Origin: Candidatus Zixiibacteriota bacterium
GTDB taxonomy: Bacteria > Zixibacteria > MSB-5A5 > GN15 > FEB-12
Length of the DNA: 32,255 nucleotides
Assembly (NCBI GenBank): GCA_020351995.1
Contig: CP070674.1
Span: 2,705,404 to 2,737,658 of the forward strand
Direction: 5' to 3'
Positions 15,622 to 24,487 of this stretch are shown here, one piece after another. The notes beneath the pieces are model-generated. The model was not told where the DNA came from. It worked only from the letters and a program-made list of their open reading frames with translations, and did not search any database. How positions within the stretch are numbered: the stretch's first letter is position 1; each line of letters starts with the position of its first letter. Made by a program: the position numbers and the translations under genes.

Positions 15622-15966
15622 TCACATCGTGAAATAGCGCTCGCCTTTTAGGATCAGGTTAAGAATCTGGACTGACTTTTCAGTCGGCGCCTGCATAATA
15701 TCCGATGCGTTAAAAGTTTCCCTTACAGCCTCTCTGAGCCGCGAGGCTCCGTCCAGTTTGCTGGCCATTCGCACTTTCTTCTTGTGCACCAGGTTGTAGC
15801 GACGCTGGTATTCGCGGGCCTTTTCCCTGTTGGCCTCGTAGTAGCGCCTCAAATATGCTCGCCGCGCCTCGCTGATCTTGCGCACCGGCCGGGACGACGG
15901 GCTTGCCGGGGCCCTGGCTGGTCGTTCACCCAGTTCACTGTTGAGTATCATCTGAAGTTGATGCAT
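15622..15966 (-). CDS. Small basic protein with an Arg/Tyr-rich helix, function unknown
   Basis: 114 residues. The centre (about 30-70) is strongly basic and helical, with the repeating phrase ARRAYLRRYYEANREKAREY followed by QRRYNLVHKKKVR. This YxxxNREKxxEYxxRY pattern is seen in small DNA-associated and phage-type proteins; nucleic-acid binding is plausible but inferred. The last 40 residues (SRLREAVRETF to KSVQILNLILKGERYFTM) look like a separate small helical segment. ATG 15966 has GAGGAG 11 nt upstream, a slightly long spacing. It follows the gene at 16093-16494 by 126 nt on the same strand, so they may form an operon. No family is recognised. Confidence 0.65.
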   Translation of the reverse strand: MHQLQMILNSELGERPARAPASPSSRPVRKISEARRAYLRRYYEANREKAREYQRRYNLVHKKKVRMASKLDGASRLREAVRETFNASDIMQAPTEKSVQILNLILKGERYFTM

Positions 15967-16092
15967 CGAGTGTAAGTCTCCTCTTTTGTTGTGAATGATC
16001 GTGGTGACAATACTTACATAACTTCTCGTAGCCGCTCTGGCTCCTGATTGAACTCCATGCGTGTTTACGCTTGCCGGGAAAGCTCGTCGCCT

Positions 16093-16494
16093 TCATAGCA
16101 TCATCGAGCTCCCATCCAGCCTGGGATATAAGCCACTCTGGCTTTGTCCGCCCGCGGTCGTGTCAGGATCTCCCGAATCAGCCATACTGCTGAAATCAGA
16201 CGGCTGTTGATCTAGGGCGTTCCCAGTACCTGCTCCGAATCCTTGGTTGGCTGGGTTCGAAACGGCAGATGCCTGGTTCTGGTACACATGGGTTCTCAGA
16301 ATCTCACCCAGAACTTCGACCGATCTAATCTTGGCCGTTATTCGGTCGCGCTCGAGAGTGAGATCCTTATTGAGGCTGTCAATTTTCTCCGACAGTCGAA
16401 CCACCTCAGGAATGAGCTGATTGAGCCGGGTAACATGACTGCTCAATACGGCCATTTTCTGGATGACTCTCCTGATTTCGTGAAAGGTTATCAC
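16093..16494 (-). CDS. Small coiled-coil protein with low-complexity tail, function unknown
   Basis: 133 residues from GTG 16494, preceded at 6 nt by AGGAGA. Residues about 1-70 form a long amphipathic helix with heptad-like Leu/Ile/Val spacing (VIQKMAVLSSHVTRLNQLIP then EVVRLSEKIDSLNKDLTLER), likely a coiled coil. Residues about 75-133 are Gly/Ser/Gln/Asp-rich and probably disordered. There is no signal peptide or membrane segment, so it is cytoplasmic, perhaps a scaffold or partner subunit. I cannot name a family. Its mRNA leader carries a strong G-quadruplex motif 42 nt before the start codon. Confidence 0.62.
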   Translation of the reverse strand: MITFHEIRRVIQKMAVLSSHVTRLNQLIPEVVRLSEKIDSLNKDLTLERDRITAKIRSVEVLGEILRTHVYQNQASAVSNPANQGFGAGTGNALDQQPSDFSSMADSGDPDTTAGGQSQSGLYPRLDGSSMML

Positions 16495-16536
16495 GGTTGT
16501 TCTCCTACCCTTGCTTGCTATTCAACGTTCTTTCAG

Positions 16537-16556
16537 CCCAACCCTCCCCTGCCCCC
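16537..16556 (-). promoter_or_regulatory. G-quadruplex-forming motif in an mRNA leader
   Basis: On the minus strand GGGGGCAGGGGAGGGTTGGG has four G-runs of at least three with loops of 2, 1 and 2 nt, a pattern that predicts a very stable quadruplex. It lies on the coding strand 42 nt upstream of GTG 16494, upstream of the ribosome site, so it would be in the RNA if transcription starts further upstream. An effect on translation or transcription of the coiled-coil gene is inference. Confidence 0.55.
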
Positions 16557-17169
16557 ACTTACACGGCCAGAAAAAATACCAGCTAAGCCGTCGATAAGCG
16601 ATCACGTGTCGACTACAGTACTTCGGGTTAGCACCTCCTTTCCGGCCGGAACGCCGGCCGACCGAACAGTAAATTTCGCTGCGATACGGGTGTGGTCATG
16701 GAGACGGGTAAATGCAACCGTCACATCCGACCGCTCCCGGTGGAAGGGAAGCACGAGTTAAAAGGAAAGGTGCTTTAAGACGACAACAGATTTTGAATGG
16801 GAAATAGTGGAAGTAGCCGGGTCAGACTACAGGATGGTTCACTGATCTGAACCTATCTTTATTTCTCAATACAAACGCCCACATTAATAGTCAAGGCGGC
16901 AAATATGGTTAAATGGACATTTTTTGAATCGTTTGTAATTAAGTGTTTTACATCAGTTGAGCAGCATCACGTGCTTCAAACGGGTCCCAACAATCCGGTA
17001 AATTGACATTTTAAATCTTCTAACATTTCTCCTGTCAATTCGTTATAACCCAAACAACTCAACGTGAACCCTGCCGGTCGGCATGACCGGAGCGGAGCCA
17101 TTCGGTATCCATCGTGGACGATTAACGTGCGTTGAATGTTTCAACAAACGATCCCAGAGAGAGAATGGA

Positions 17170-17203
17170 ACGGCGCAAGCGTTCCGTTGTGCGCTTGCGC
17201 CGT
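17170..17203. repeat. Perfect 12-bp inverted repeat
   Basis: ACGGCGCAAGCG (17170-17181) and CGCTTGCGCCGT (17192-17203) are exact reverse complements around a 10-nt loop. On the minus strand the hairpin is followed by a pyrimidine-rich tract (TCCATTCTCTC), so it may end the transcript of the large regulator gene about 460 nt upstream, although that is far. A protein-binding palindrome is the alternative. Confidence 0.55.
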
Positions 17204-17660
17204 CTAGAGGGGAGGCATAGTGTAGCCGGGAGTCATATTCTTACGGCACCGGACAGATAAGTCATAGATGCGACATGTCTATCAACGAAGCGATGTGCCC
17301 GAAGTCGTTTCTGTTGCATGCTCCAACTCGTATGATGCGTACACCTATCCGGTGCGCTTAAACGACGAGCGGCTATAATCCTTAAAACGAATTCATACAA
17401 TTAGTACTATTAAGGCCTGCCCTTTCTCCAATCCCTTGCTGACTGGACGTAATATCCTGTCCTGCACTGCGAGGGAACGACAAATGTCTCACCCCGCGGC
17501 GACCCGAACCACTTCCACGTTGTCGGTCAATCTCGCTCTCAATGGACAATCAATGCCGTAGGCGATAACCGACTTCACAACTTCCACAAACCCAAGTTAC
17601 TCAAATAATTGTGCTCGTCAATGAGGGGAAAATACGTATTTAATGCGTATAAGCGGGAAA

Positions 17661-20600
17661 TCAGTGGGACTGAAGGTAGGCGCTCAGGTTGATACCTTTG
17701 CTGGTTATGCCCAGTTTTCGGCGAATCTGCTCTCGGTGCTTATGGACCGTCAGAAGAGAGACATTCAGCCGTTCGGAAATCTCTTTTGACGACATCTTGG
17801 CCTTGATCAGATCGCAGACCTCCAACTCCCGGGGTGACAGCTTGGCATAGCGGTTCCGGAATACATCAACATCCTTGGCCAGCAGGGCGTCCAGTTGGGT
17901 CTCCAGAGCCTCAATATCCCGGGCTCTCTCGCCGTTAGCAATCAGTTTGAGCTTGGTCATCAGGGGTTCAACGGCCTGGCCGACGTCGCGACAGATCGAC
18001 TGCTTGTAATTCTGGCGTTCCTTTTCGATGTGGTCGAGGATTTCTTTGAGGGCGATGTTTTTCTGCGTCAAGGCTTCCCTTTCCGTGCGAAGCAGTTCCG
18101 TGGCCTGGCGGAGTTTATCCTCGGCTCGTTTACGTTCCGAGATGTCGGTGATCACCGCCACCGACCCGGCCACGCTACCGGTGGCGTCGCGAACGGGAAC
18201 CGGTGACACAATCGTAGTGACTTTGTTACCCACGCGTCGGGTCCACTCCAGTTCGTAAGGTTCCGTGGTCCCCGTCGTTCGGGCTCCCATCAGTGATGAG
18301 ATAACAGTCTGGTTCTCCTGATCAAGATAGTCAAGCAAGTTACTGTTCAGTACTTCGTTGGATGTATAACCCAGCATGTCACAGAATTTCCGGTTGGCGA
18401 ACATGATTATGTTATTGTTGTCACAGACTGCCAGACCCTCGTTCATGGTCTCGACCAGGGACCGATAATGTTCCTCACTCTCCCGCAGGGCCTCTTCGGC
18501 CAACTTTCTTTCTACGGCCATGGAGATGTGTCTCGAAACAAATGTCATAAGATCCATATCGCTTTCCTGGTAGGTCGAGGGATCGGTATAACTTTGCACG
18601 GCCACCACGCCGATTACACGCTGCGACGTAATCAGCGGCACACCCAACCAGACCTTCGACGGGTGACCGACCACAGCCACTTCTCCCAGCGCCTGCAGCT
18701 CCAGGTCCTTTTTCTCATCGGCCAGAAGCGAGGTACCGGTGCGCCGCACGTAGTCGGTAAAGGTCTTTTTCAATTGTTCCGGTTCCAGGTCGGCGCTCTT
18801 GTGATATTCGTCTACCAGGTAGGGGAAGGTATAAGTGTCGGTGGATGAGTCGTAGAGTGCCACGTAGAAGTTCGTGGTATCGATTAACCGGCCCAGGGTT
18901 TTGTGAATCGTGCCCAGAAGTTCTTCAAGGCTTCCGGTTAGATTTGTCGCTTCGGAGATTTCAAACAGTGCTGACTGAACTCGTTCCATGTGCTGACGCT
19001 CGGTGATATCCAGTCCGGAGCTAAGGGTTCCCTTGATTTCTCCGGTGTCATCCTCGATAACGGTGTTATACCAGGCAATGACTCTTTCCTTAGTGTTTCT
19101 GGTGATAACGGGACACTCGAAGTACTCGGCCGAGTCGGAACCGCTATTGATAAGTTTCTCGAACACCTCGCGAGCCTCATCGCGGTAGCTTGGCGGCAGA
19201 AAATGATCAAACCAATTGCGACCCACAACGTCGAGCTCACCACAACCAAGAATCTGGCAGCCCTTTCGATTAATGAGAACGACGCGTCCCCCTTTGTCCA
19301 GAGCGAGCAGTATGGTGCCGGCAACATCAAGATACCTCTGAGCGCGGTCGCGCTCGCGGCGAACGGCCTCTTCGGCGTGTTTACGGTCAGTTATATCACG
19401 GTTGGAGGCCCGTCTGCCCAGGAATGTCCCGTCGCCGGCATAAACCGGCTGGCACACATGGTTTATCCAGCGCTCTTCACCATCACGAGTAGTTATCCTG
19501 AAGTCGAGTAATGTTACCTTTCCGGGTTCATCTTTGTCGGCCATATGCTTATCAAGCGCGGGAAGGTCTTCCGGGTGCGTAATCCTCTGTAACAAACCAA
19601 CATCCTTTTCAAACTCCGCGGCCCTGTAGCCGGTTGTGGTTTCGATCGAAGGCGATACGTACACGCAACTCCCGTCGGCACCAAGCCAGTACTCCCAGTC
19701 GTAGGTGAAATCGGCCATGGTACGAAATCTTTGTTCGCTGGCCGCAAGCTTCTCAGCGGCGAGCTTCCGATCGGTAACATCATAGATCGAGCCCTGTACG
19801 AATATCGGCTCTCCGCTCTCATCGCATATATTCTGTATTTGCTCGTGGATCCATCTGATTTGTTTGTCCTTACGGATTATTCGGTATTCTCTTTGCGTGG
19901 AGTAATTCGGCACGGTGGCTATCTTGTGGACCGAATCGGTCATATCGGGCCAGTCGTCGGGATGTATCAGCTGGTCCCAGCGCGGACTACCAGCCACGAA
20001 ATCCGCCTCAGTATAACCCGTAAGGCTTTCGACCGCACCGTTAAAGAACAGGGGAATCCAATCCATGCGCGCTCGATAAGCTATACCCTGGAAATTTTGT
20101 ACGAAGGAACGGTATTTCTGTTCGCTTTCGCGGAGCGCCTGCTCGGTCTGTTCTCTTTCGAGAGCCGTGGTCAGCATCTCGCCGATTATTTTCAGAAGAG
20201 CTATCTCGTCACTGGACCAGGTTTTTTCGCATCTCACCGAATCGAGACCCATAAATCCAATTATCTTCCCCTGACGCAACATGGGCACGCAAATAAGGGA
20301 CTGAATCTTTTCACGCTCGAACTCGGCCTTTTCGGCTGCGGCATCTTCAGGAAGATCGGCCACCCTTGGAACGTGAAAAACTTCACCTCCCATCATCATT
20401 CTGAGGGAATAAGCGAAAGCCTCGACCGGCAGACCCTGTAGTTCGTTGATTTGCGGGGCAATCCCGCGGGCGCACCATTCGTGAGTGTTGTCCATGGTCT
20501 TTTCGTCATCGGACAGCCTGAAAACATAACATCGATCCGCGTTCGTAAACCCGCCGACTGTGCTCAGAACGTGGAGAATGTTTTCGCCTGTTTCAGCGGG

Positions 20601-21908
20601 GGCAATCGAGATGAAGCGGGAAGATAAGGACATTATGATACGCTCGAATTCAAGACGATACTGGAGCTGGTCCTGAACTCTTTTTAAATCAGTAATGTCG
20701 CTGCCGACCGATTGAAACTCAAGAATACGGCCCCGGTCGTCAAATATGGCGCGATTCGTCCACTGATGCCAGTGCACCTCACCGTTGGGGGCCAGTACCT
20801 GGTGAACATGGGTCTGTACCGGAAGTTGCGGTGTAAACGAGTCAAAATGTTCCTGAACGCTCCGGCGCGAGGTTTCAGGAATCAGCGACATGAAGCTCCG
20901 GCCGATCAGTTCATCGACACTTTTGTCAAAATAGCGGCAGTAAGCTTCATTGACAAAAGTCAGTATTCCGTCCGGTGTCCACTGACAGACGAGTTCTGTC
21001 TGATTCTCGACGATGGTCCGGTATTTTTCCTCACTCTCACGCAGGGCCTGCTGAATTCGCTTACGCTCGGTAATATTGCGGGTGACAATCTGGACAGCAT
21101 CCCTGCCAATGTATCTCAAGGCAACGCAGGCGACCTCAACCTCCACGATCGTGCCATCGGGACGAATCCGGCGCTGTTCGACAAACGGCGTGGGTTTCCT
21201 GGTCATGATCGCGTCCTTAATCCATTGCACCACCGCCTGCCGATCATCCCGCGGCACGAAATCTATCATTTTCATGCCTATCAGATCATCCGGGTTTTTC
21301 GCACCAAGTATCCCAGCGCAGGCGGCATTCATAAACACAATCGTGCCGTCAATCTGCACGCAGATACCGTTGGGAGAAAGCTCGGCCACCATTCTGAATC
21401 GCTCCTCGGACTCGCGAATGCGCTCCGCGGCCATTTGCCCGTGCAGTATGGCTTCACGTATAGCCTCTGATATAGAGAATGAATCCGAGTCTTTGAAGAT
21501 AACACTTTCAGGTCCAAAACTGATTACCCGCAATCGTTCATCACCCGCGTTCACTTCCTGGCAGTGCGCGGCAACATCAAAGGCTTCCCCGCTTTTGCGC
21601 TCACCGCTGAACCTTGGACCGGTGTCGGAGGTATGTATAGCGGATGACGTTTCGTGTCCGGACTGTACACTGAATTGTTCGTCCAATTGCTCTCCGAGAA
21701 GCTCCTCGCTTCCGTAACCCAGGAACGCTTCCGCTCTGGAGTTGAGATATAAAACTTGATAATCGCTGTCGGTGATTATGATGGGCCTGGATACGGCCTC
21801 TGCGATGCGCAGGCTACTACGCTGTTGCTGATGCCACCCGGCCATGACTTCCTTCGAGGGTGTCCTGGCGGTTTTGTGAAGCAATTTGAGCTTTTTTCGT
21901 GCGCCCAT
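17661..21908 (-). CDS. Multi-PAS/GAF sensor with C-terminal LuxR-type HTH (no kinase domain)
   Basis: 1415 residues, soluble, with no membrane segment. I see seven PAS domains, most opening with an E-x-x-[YF]-R phrase and closing with DITERK/DVTDRK-type linkers. They start near residues 35, 168, 290, 600, 725, 860 and 1145. Two GAF domains lie at about 425-590 and 985-1140. A coiled-coil linker (about 1260-1350) leads to a LuxR-type HTH (1357-1415: LSPRELEVCDLI, then SSKEISERLNVSLLTVHKHR). No histidine kinase, GGDEF, EAL or receiver domain is present, so this looks like a one-protein sensor that binds DNA directly. Ligands are unknown. The start at 21908 has a weak ribosome site; ATG 21845 (codon 22) has AAGGAAG just upstream and may be the true start. 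It is divergent from the oligopeptide transporter gene, which could be a target. Confidence 0.9.
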   Translation of the reverse strand: MGARKKLKLLHKTARTPSKEVMAGWHQQQRSSLRIAEAVSRPIIITDSDYQVLYLNSRAEAFLGYGSEELLGEQLDEQFSVQSGHETSSAIHTSDTGPRFSGERKSGEAFDVAAHCQEVNAGDERLRVISFGPESVIFKDSDSFSISEAIREAILHGQMAAERIRESEERFRMVAELSPNGICVQIDGTIVFMNAACAGILGAKNPDDLIGMKMIDFVPRDDRQAVVQWIKDAIMTRKPTPFVEQRRIRPDGTIVEVEVACVALRYIGRDAVQIVTRNITERKRIQQALRESEEKYRTIVENQTELVCQWTPDGILTFVNEAYCRYFDKSVDELIGRSFMSLIPETSRRSVQEHFDSFTPQLPVQTHVHQVLAPNGEVHWHQWTNRAIFDDRGRILEFQSVGSDITDLKRVQDQLQYRLEFERIIMSLSSRFISIAPAETGENILHVLSTVGGFTNADRCYVFRLSDDEKTMDNTHEWCARGIAPQINELQGLPVEAFAYSLRMMMGGEVFHVPRVADLPEDAAAEKAEFEREKIQSLICVPMLRQGKIIGFMGLDSVRCEKTWSSDEIALLKIIGEMLTTALEREQTEQALRESEQKYRSFVQNFQGIAYRARMDWIPLFFNGAVESLTGYTEADFVAGSPRWDQLIHPDDWPDMTDSVHKIATVPNYSTQREYRIIRKDKQIRWIHEQIQNICDESGEPIFVQGSIYDVTDRKLAAEKLAASEQRFRTMADFTYDWEYWLGADGSCVYVSPSIETTTGYRAAEFEKDVGLLQRITHPEDLPALDKHMADKDEPGKVTLLDFRITTRDGEERWINHVCQPVYAGDGTFLGRRASNRDITDRKHAEEAVRRERDRAQRYLDVAGTILLALDKGGRVVLINRKGCQILGCGELDVVGRNWFDHFLPPSYRDEAREVFEKLINSGSDSAEYFECPVITRNTKERVIAWYNTVIEDDTGEIKGTLSSGLDITERQHMERVQSALFEISEATNLTGSLEELLGTIHKTLGRLIDTTNFYVALYDSSTDTYTFPYLVDEYHKSADLEPEQLKKTFTDYVRRTGTSLLADEKKDLELQALGEVAVVGHPSKVWLGVPLITSQRVIGVVAVQSYTDPSTYQESDMDLMTFVSRHISMAVERKLAEEALRESEEHYRSLVETMNEGLAVCDNNNIIMFANRKFCDMLGYTSNEVLNSNLLDYLDQENQTVISSLMGARTTGTTEPYELEWTRRVGNKVTTIVSPVPVRDATGSVAGSVAVITDISERKRAEDKLRQATELLRTEREALTQKNIALKEILDHIEKERQNYKQSICRDVGQAVEPLMTKLKLIANGERARDIEALETQLDALLAKDVDVFRNRYAKLSPRELEVCDLIKAKMSSKEISERLNVSLLTVHKHREQIRRKLGITSKGINLSAYLQSH

Positions 21909-22447
21909 GCTGTCAGTCCGCTACTATTGCTTCGAAGAACTCCCGACCCGGTCGATGGCGACCGAACCTGTGCTCGCCGGCTGTTCTGACGAAGCCCTAC
22001 CGGGCGCCTGTGACGCCTTGATACCTGATTGTGGACCTCCCTGGCCCACAGCCTGTTTGCTGACTTGCTTCGGAAACAAGCGGATTTATCGGTTCTAAGC
22101 CGAGTAATCAGAAACCATCAGCGACTTTTGATGTCGCAAGTGAGTAATAGAACTGCACTCCAATAACCGTATGTCGAAATCACTGGAGAACTTAATGTGT
22201 ACTTTTTAACTTATACGTAATGTTCGGTAATGTCAACAAAGAAAATCATTCCGGTCTTTTTTACCGCATTCTCCCGTCGGAACCCTCTTCCAGTTGGCCG
22301 CCTCGCCCCAAATTATTGACCAGCAACAATTTATCTTAATCGACAAGTTTCCTTGAGCGTGGAACCGGAGGTCCCGCAAAAAAGGCTTGAATGTAAATGT
22401 CCCCGATACTATGTTCCCGGTAATACGGAAAGCGAAAGGAACAGGAC
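21909..22447. other. Divergent intergenic region between the PAS-LuxR regulator and the oligopeptide transporter
   Basis: More than 500 nt. It carries a promoter-like site on the minus strand (22210-22236), a weak 5-bp hairpin GCGAC/GTCGC (22121-22135), and a plus-strand ribosome-like GAAAGGA (22434-22440) ahead of the transporter reading frame. No further gene is supported. It is the natural place for regulator binding sites, but I see no clear repeated operator. Confidence 0.45.
22210..22236 (-). promoter_or_regulatory. Putative promoter for the PAS-LuxR regulator
   Basis: On the minus strand TTGACA (22236-22231) and TATAAG (22215-22210) are separated by 15 nt, one or two short of ideal. 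Start near 22203 would give a leader of about 295 nt to ATG 21908. Confidence 0.35.
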
Positions 22448-22537
22448 ATCCGCAGCGACCCCGCAGCCAAACCGAGCGACGATTTCACTCCGTATGTTGC
22501 TCCCCAGGAAAGCCCAGCCGAGTTTACCATTAAATCA

Positions 22538-24397
22538 GTGGTGATGGGCGTCATATTCGGCATCCTGTTTGGGGCGGCTAACACCTACCTTGGTCTTCTG
22601 GCCGGAATCACGGTCTCAACATCGATACCGGTCGCGGTAATGACAGTCGGCTTTTTCCGCCTGATCAGAAGATTTACTAACCCGGCGACGATTCTGGAGA
22701 GCAACATGGCCCAGACGGTCGGCTCAGCCAGTTCGTCACTGGCGTCCGGGGTTATCTTCACTATTCCGGCCCTATATTTATGGGGGCTCGATCCGTCAAT
22801 CTTCCAGGTGGCCGGACTCGCGGTTCTTGGCGGATTGCTCGGCATCCTTTTCATGATCCCCCTGCGTCGACTTTTGATAAAGCAGGAACATGGTAAACTT
22901 CCCTATCCCGAAGGTACTGCCTGCGCCAAGGTGCTGGTGGCTGCCGAGAAGGGCGGTTCGGGGGCTGGCAATGTGTTCCTCGGAATTGGCGTGGGTGTTA
23001 TATACAAATTGTGCATTGCCTTTCTGTATCTCTGGAAGGACACCGTCTACGCTTATTTGCCGCTGGTGAACAAGGCCCAGATCGGTATGAAGGCTACCCC
23101 GGCCCTACTTGCTGTCGGCTACATTCTCGGGTACCGGGTGGCGGCGATCATGGTGGCTGGAAGTCTCATTTCATGGGTGGTGCTAATCCCGCTTCTGGCT
23201 TTCGTTGGTGATCATCTCACGACACCACTCTGGCCGGAGTCCGGCAGCCTGATTGCCGACATGAGCCCTACCGAAATATGGAACCGCTACATACGTTACA
23301 TCGGAGCGGGGGCAGTCGCCTTTGGCGGCATCATTACAATTGTCAGATCCACTCCCACCATGGTCAGGTCCTTCAAGATTGGTGTGAGCGAGATGAGTGC
23401 CAGGCTTGGAAGCACTCCCAGTGTATCCAGTACCGTTCCTTCAGAGGAGAGAACCAATAGGGACCTTCCATGGAAGACTGTCATAATAGGGGTAGTGATA
23501 GTCATAGCGGTACTGGCCCTGACTCCGAATCTTCTGGGCGGAACGGCTTCGCTCACCATGCGTCTCGTGGCAGCACCGGCCATTGCCCTTTTTGCTTTTC
23601 TCTTTGTTACGGTATCATCCCGGATTGTCGGATTGGTCGGTGTTTCGAGCAACCCCACTTCGGGGATGACCATCGTGACCCTGCTCGGGGTAGCCATGAT
23701 TTTTGTCTACCTGGGCTGGACCGATACAGTTGGAAAAGTAACCGCCCTGACTATTGGCACGGTTGTCTGTGTGGCGGCCTCAATAGCCGGTGATACGTCT
23801 CAGGACCTTAAGACCGGTTTTCTTCTCGGCGCCACGCCTTACCGGCAACAGGTGGGCGAACTGATCGGCGCCGCTTCATCGGCGCTGGCCGTCGCAGCTT
23901 CGATTGTGATCCTTGACAGCGCCTATCAGTTTGGCTCAGCGGAACTCCCGGCGCCACAAGCCACCCTCATGAAAACTATCGTCGAGGGGGTTCTTGAATC
24001 CGGTGTACCCTGGCGACTGGTTCTTATCGGAGCATTCCTTGGAGCCATCGTGGAACTGGTTTCGATACCGTCACTTCCGTTCGCTGTAGGACTTTACCTT
24101 CCGGTGTCCACGATGACGCCGATATTTGTCGGCGGATGCATCAGATACTTCATTGAAAGAAAACACAAAGATGACCCAGCCACCCTGAACAAGAGGCGTG
24201 AAAGCGGTATCCTGTTCAGTTCGGGACTGATCGGCGGAGAGGGGCTGTTGAGCGTTGGCATTGCCCTCTATGCCTTCTACTGGGGTAAACCGCAGGGGAT
24301 TGGTGTTTCCTGGTCATCCCCATGGGGTGAACTGGTTTCACTGGCCATTTTCACCCTGCTGGGATTTCTGCTCTGGAGAAGAACCCGAGTGAAGTAA
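22538..24397 (+). CDS. OPT-family oligopeptide transporter (5' end uncertain)
   Basis: 619 residues from the first canonical start, GTG 22538. Many hydrophobic segments (about 14) span the inner membrane, with the OPT-family phrases GILFGAANTYLGLLAGITVS, ILESNMAQTVGSASSSLASG, KLPYPEGTACAKVL and SIAGDTSQDLKTGFLLGATP. The family imports oligopeptides or metal-chelate complexes by proton symport. The reading frame is open back to 22424 and encodes family-like residues there (DDFTPYVAPQESPAEFTIKS), so translation must begin upstream. Yet no ATG, GTG or TTG exists in that part. GAAAGGA lies 7 nt before an ATC codon at 22448, which might be a rare non-AUG start; a frameshift in the assembly is the other explanation. 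It is followed 90 nt later by a secreted S9 peptidase, which suggests linked peptide breakdown and uptake. Confidence 0.88.
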   Translation: MVMGVIFGILFGAANTYLGLLAGITVSTSIPVAVMTVGFFRLIRRFTNPATILESNMAQTVGSASSSLASGVIFTIPALYLWGLDPSIFQVAGLAVLGGLLGILFMIPLRRLLIKQEHGKLPYPEGTACAKVLVAAEKGGSGAGNVFLGIGVGVIYKLCIAFLYLWKDTVYAYLPLVNKAQIGMKATPALLAVGYILGYRVAAIMVAGSLISWVVLIPLLAFVGDHLTTPLWPESGSLIADMSPTEIWNRYIRYIGAGAVAFGGIITIVRSTPTMVRSFKIGVSEMSARLGSTPSVSSTVPSEERTNRDLPWKTVIIGVVIVIAVLALTPNLLGGTASLTMRLVAAPAIALFAFLFVTVSSRIVGLVGVSSNPTSGMTIVTLLGVAMIFVYLGWTDTVGKVTALTIGTVVCVAASIAGDTSQDLKTGFLLGATPYRQQVGELIGAASSALAVAASIVILDSAYQFGSAELPAPQATLMKTIVEGVLESGVPWRLVLIGAFLGAIVELVSIPSLPFAVGLYLPVSTMTPIFVGGCIRYFIERKHKDDPATLNKRRESGILFSSGLIGGEGLLSVGIALYAFYWGKPQGIGVSWSSPWGELVSLAIFTLLGFLLWRRTRVK

Positions 24398-24487
24398 TAT
24401 ATATGCCGGGACCGGCGTCAGAAATTGGACGGTAGCGGCTATCAATGTAAAAATAAACAGGTCATATCTCATAGCGGGGGTCAACCA

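Larger units (their letters stand above)
16495..17660. other. 1.2-kb stretch without a recognisable gene
   Basis: No ORF on either strand has both useful length and a ribosome site. Items seen: the minus-strand G-quadruplex motif (16537-16556); a 7-bp GC hairpin CGGCCGG-AACG-CCGGCCG (16643-16660), immediately followed on the minus strand by AAGGAGG (16640-16634) with no start codon at usable distance; a 6-bp hairpin GGTTCA/TGAACC (16836-16853) followed on the plus strand by a T-rich tract; CCGGTC/GACCGG (17074-17090); and the 12-bp palindrome at 17170-17203. A small RNA or long mRNA leaders would fit, but I cannot demonstrate either. Confidence 0.5.

Noticed and set aside
16634-16640. Small leader-peptide gene after AAGGAGG on the minus strand
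   Set aside because: The nearest start codon (GTG 16605) is 28 nt from the site, and in-frame stops come early; recorded only as an orphan ribosome-like site.
24425-24487. TTG start 21 codons upstream for the S9 peptidase
   Set aside because: It would bury the signal peptide behind a polar segment; ATG 24488 gives a normal signal sequence.
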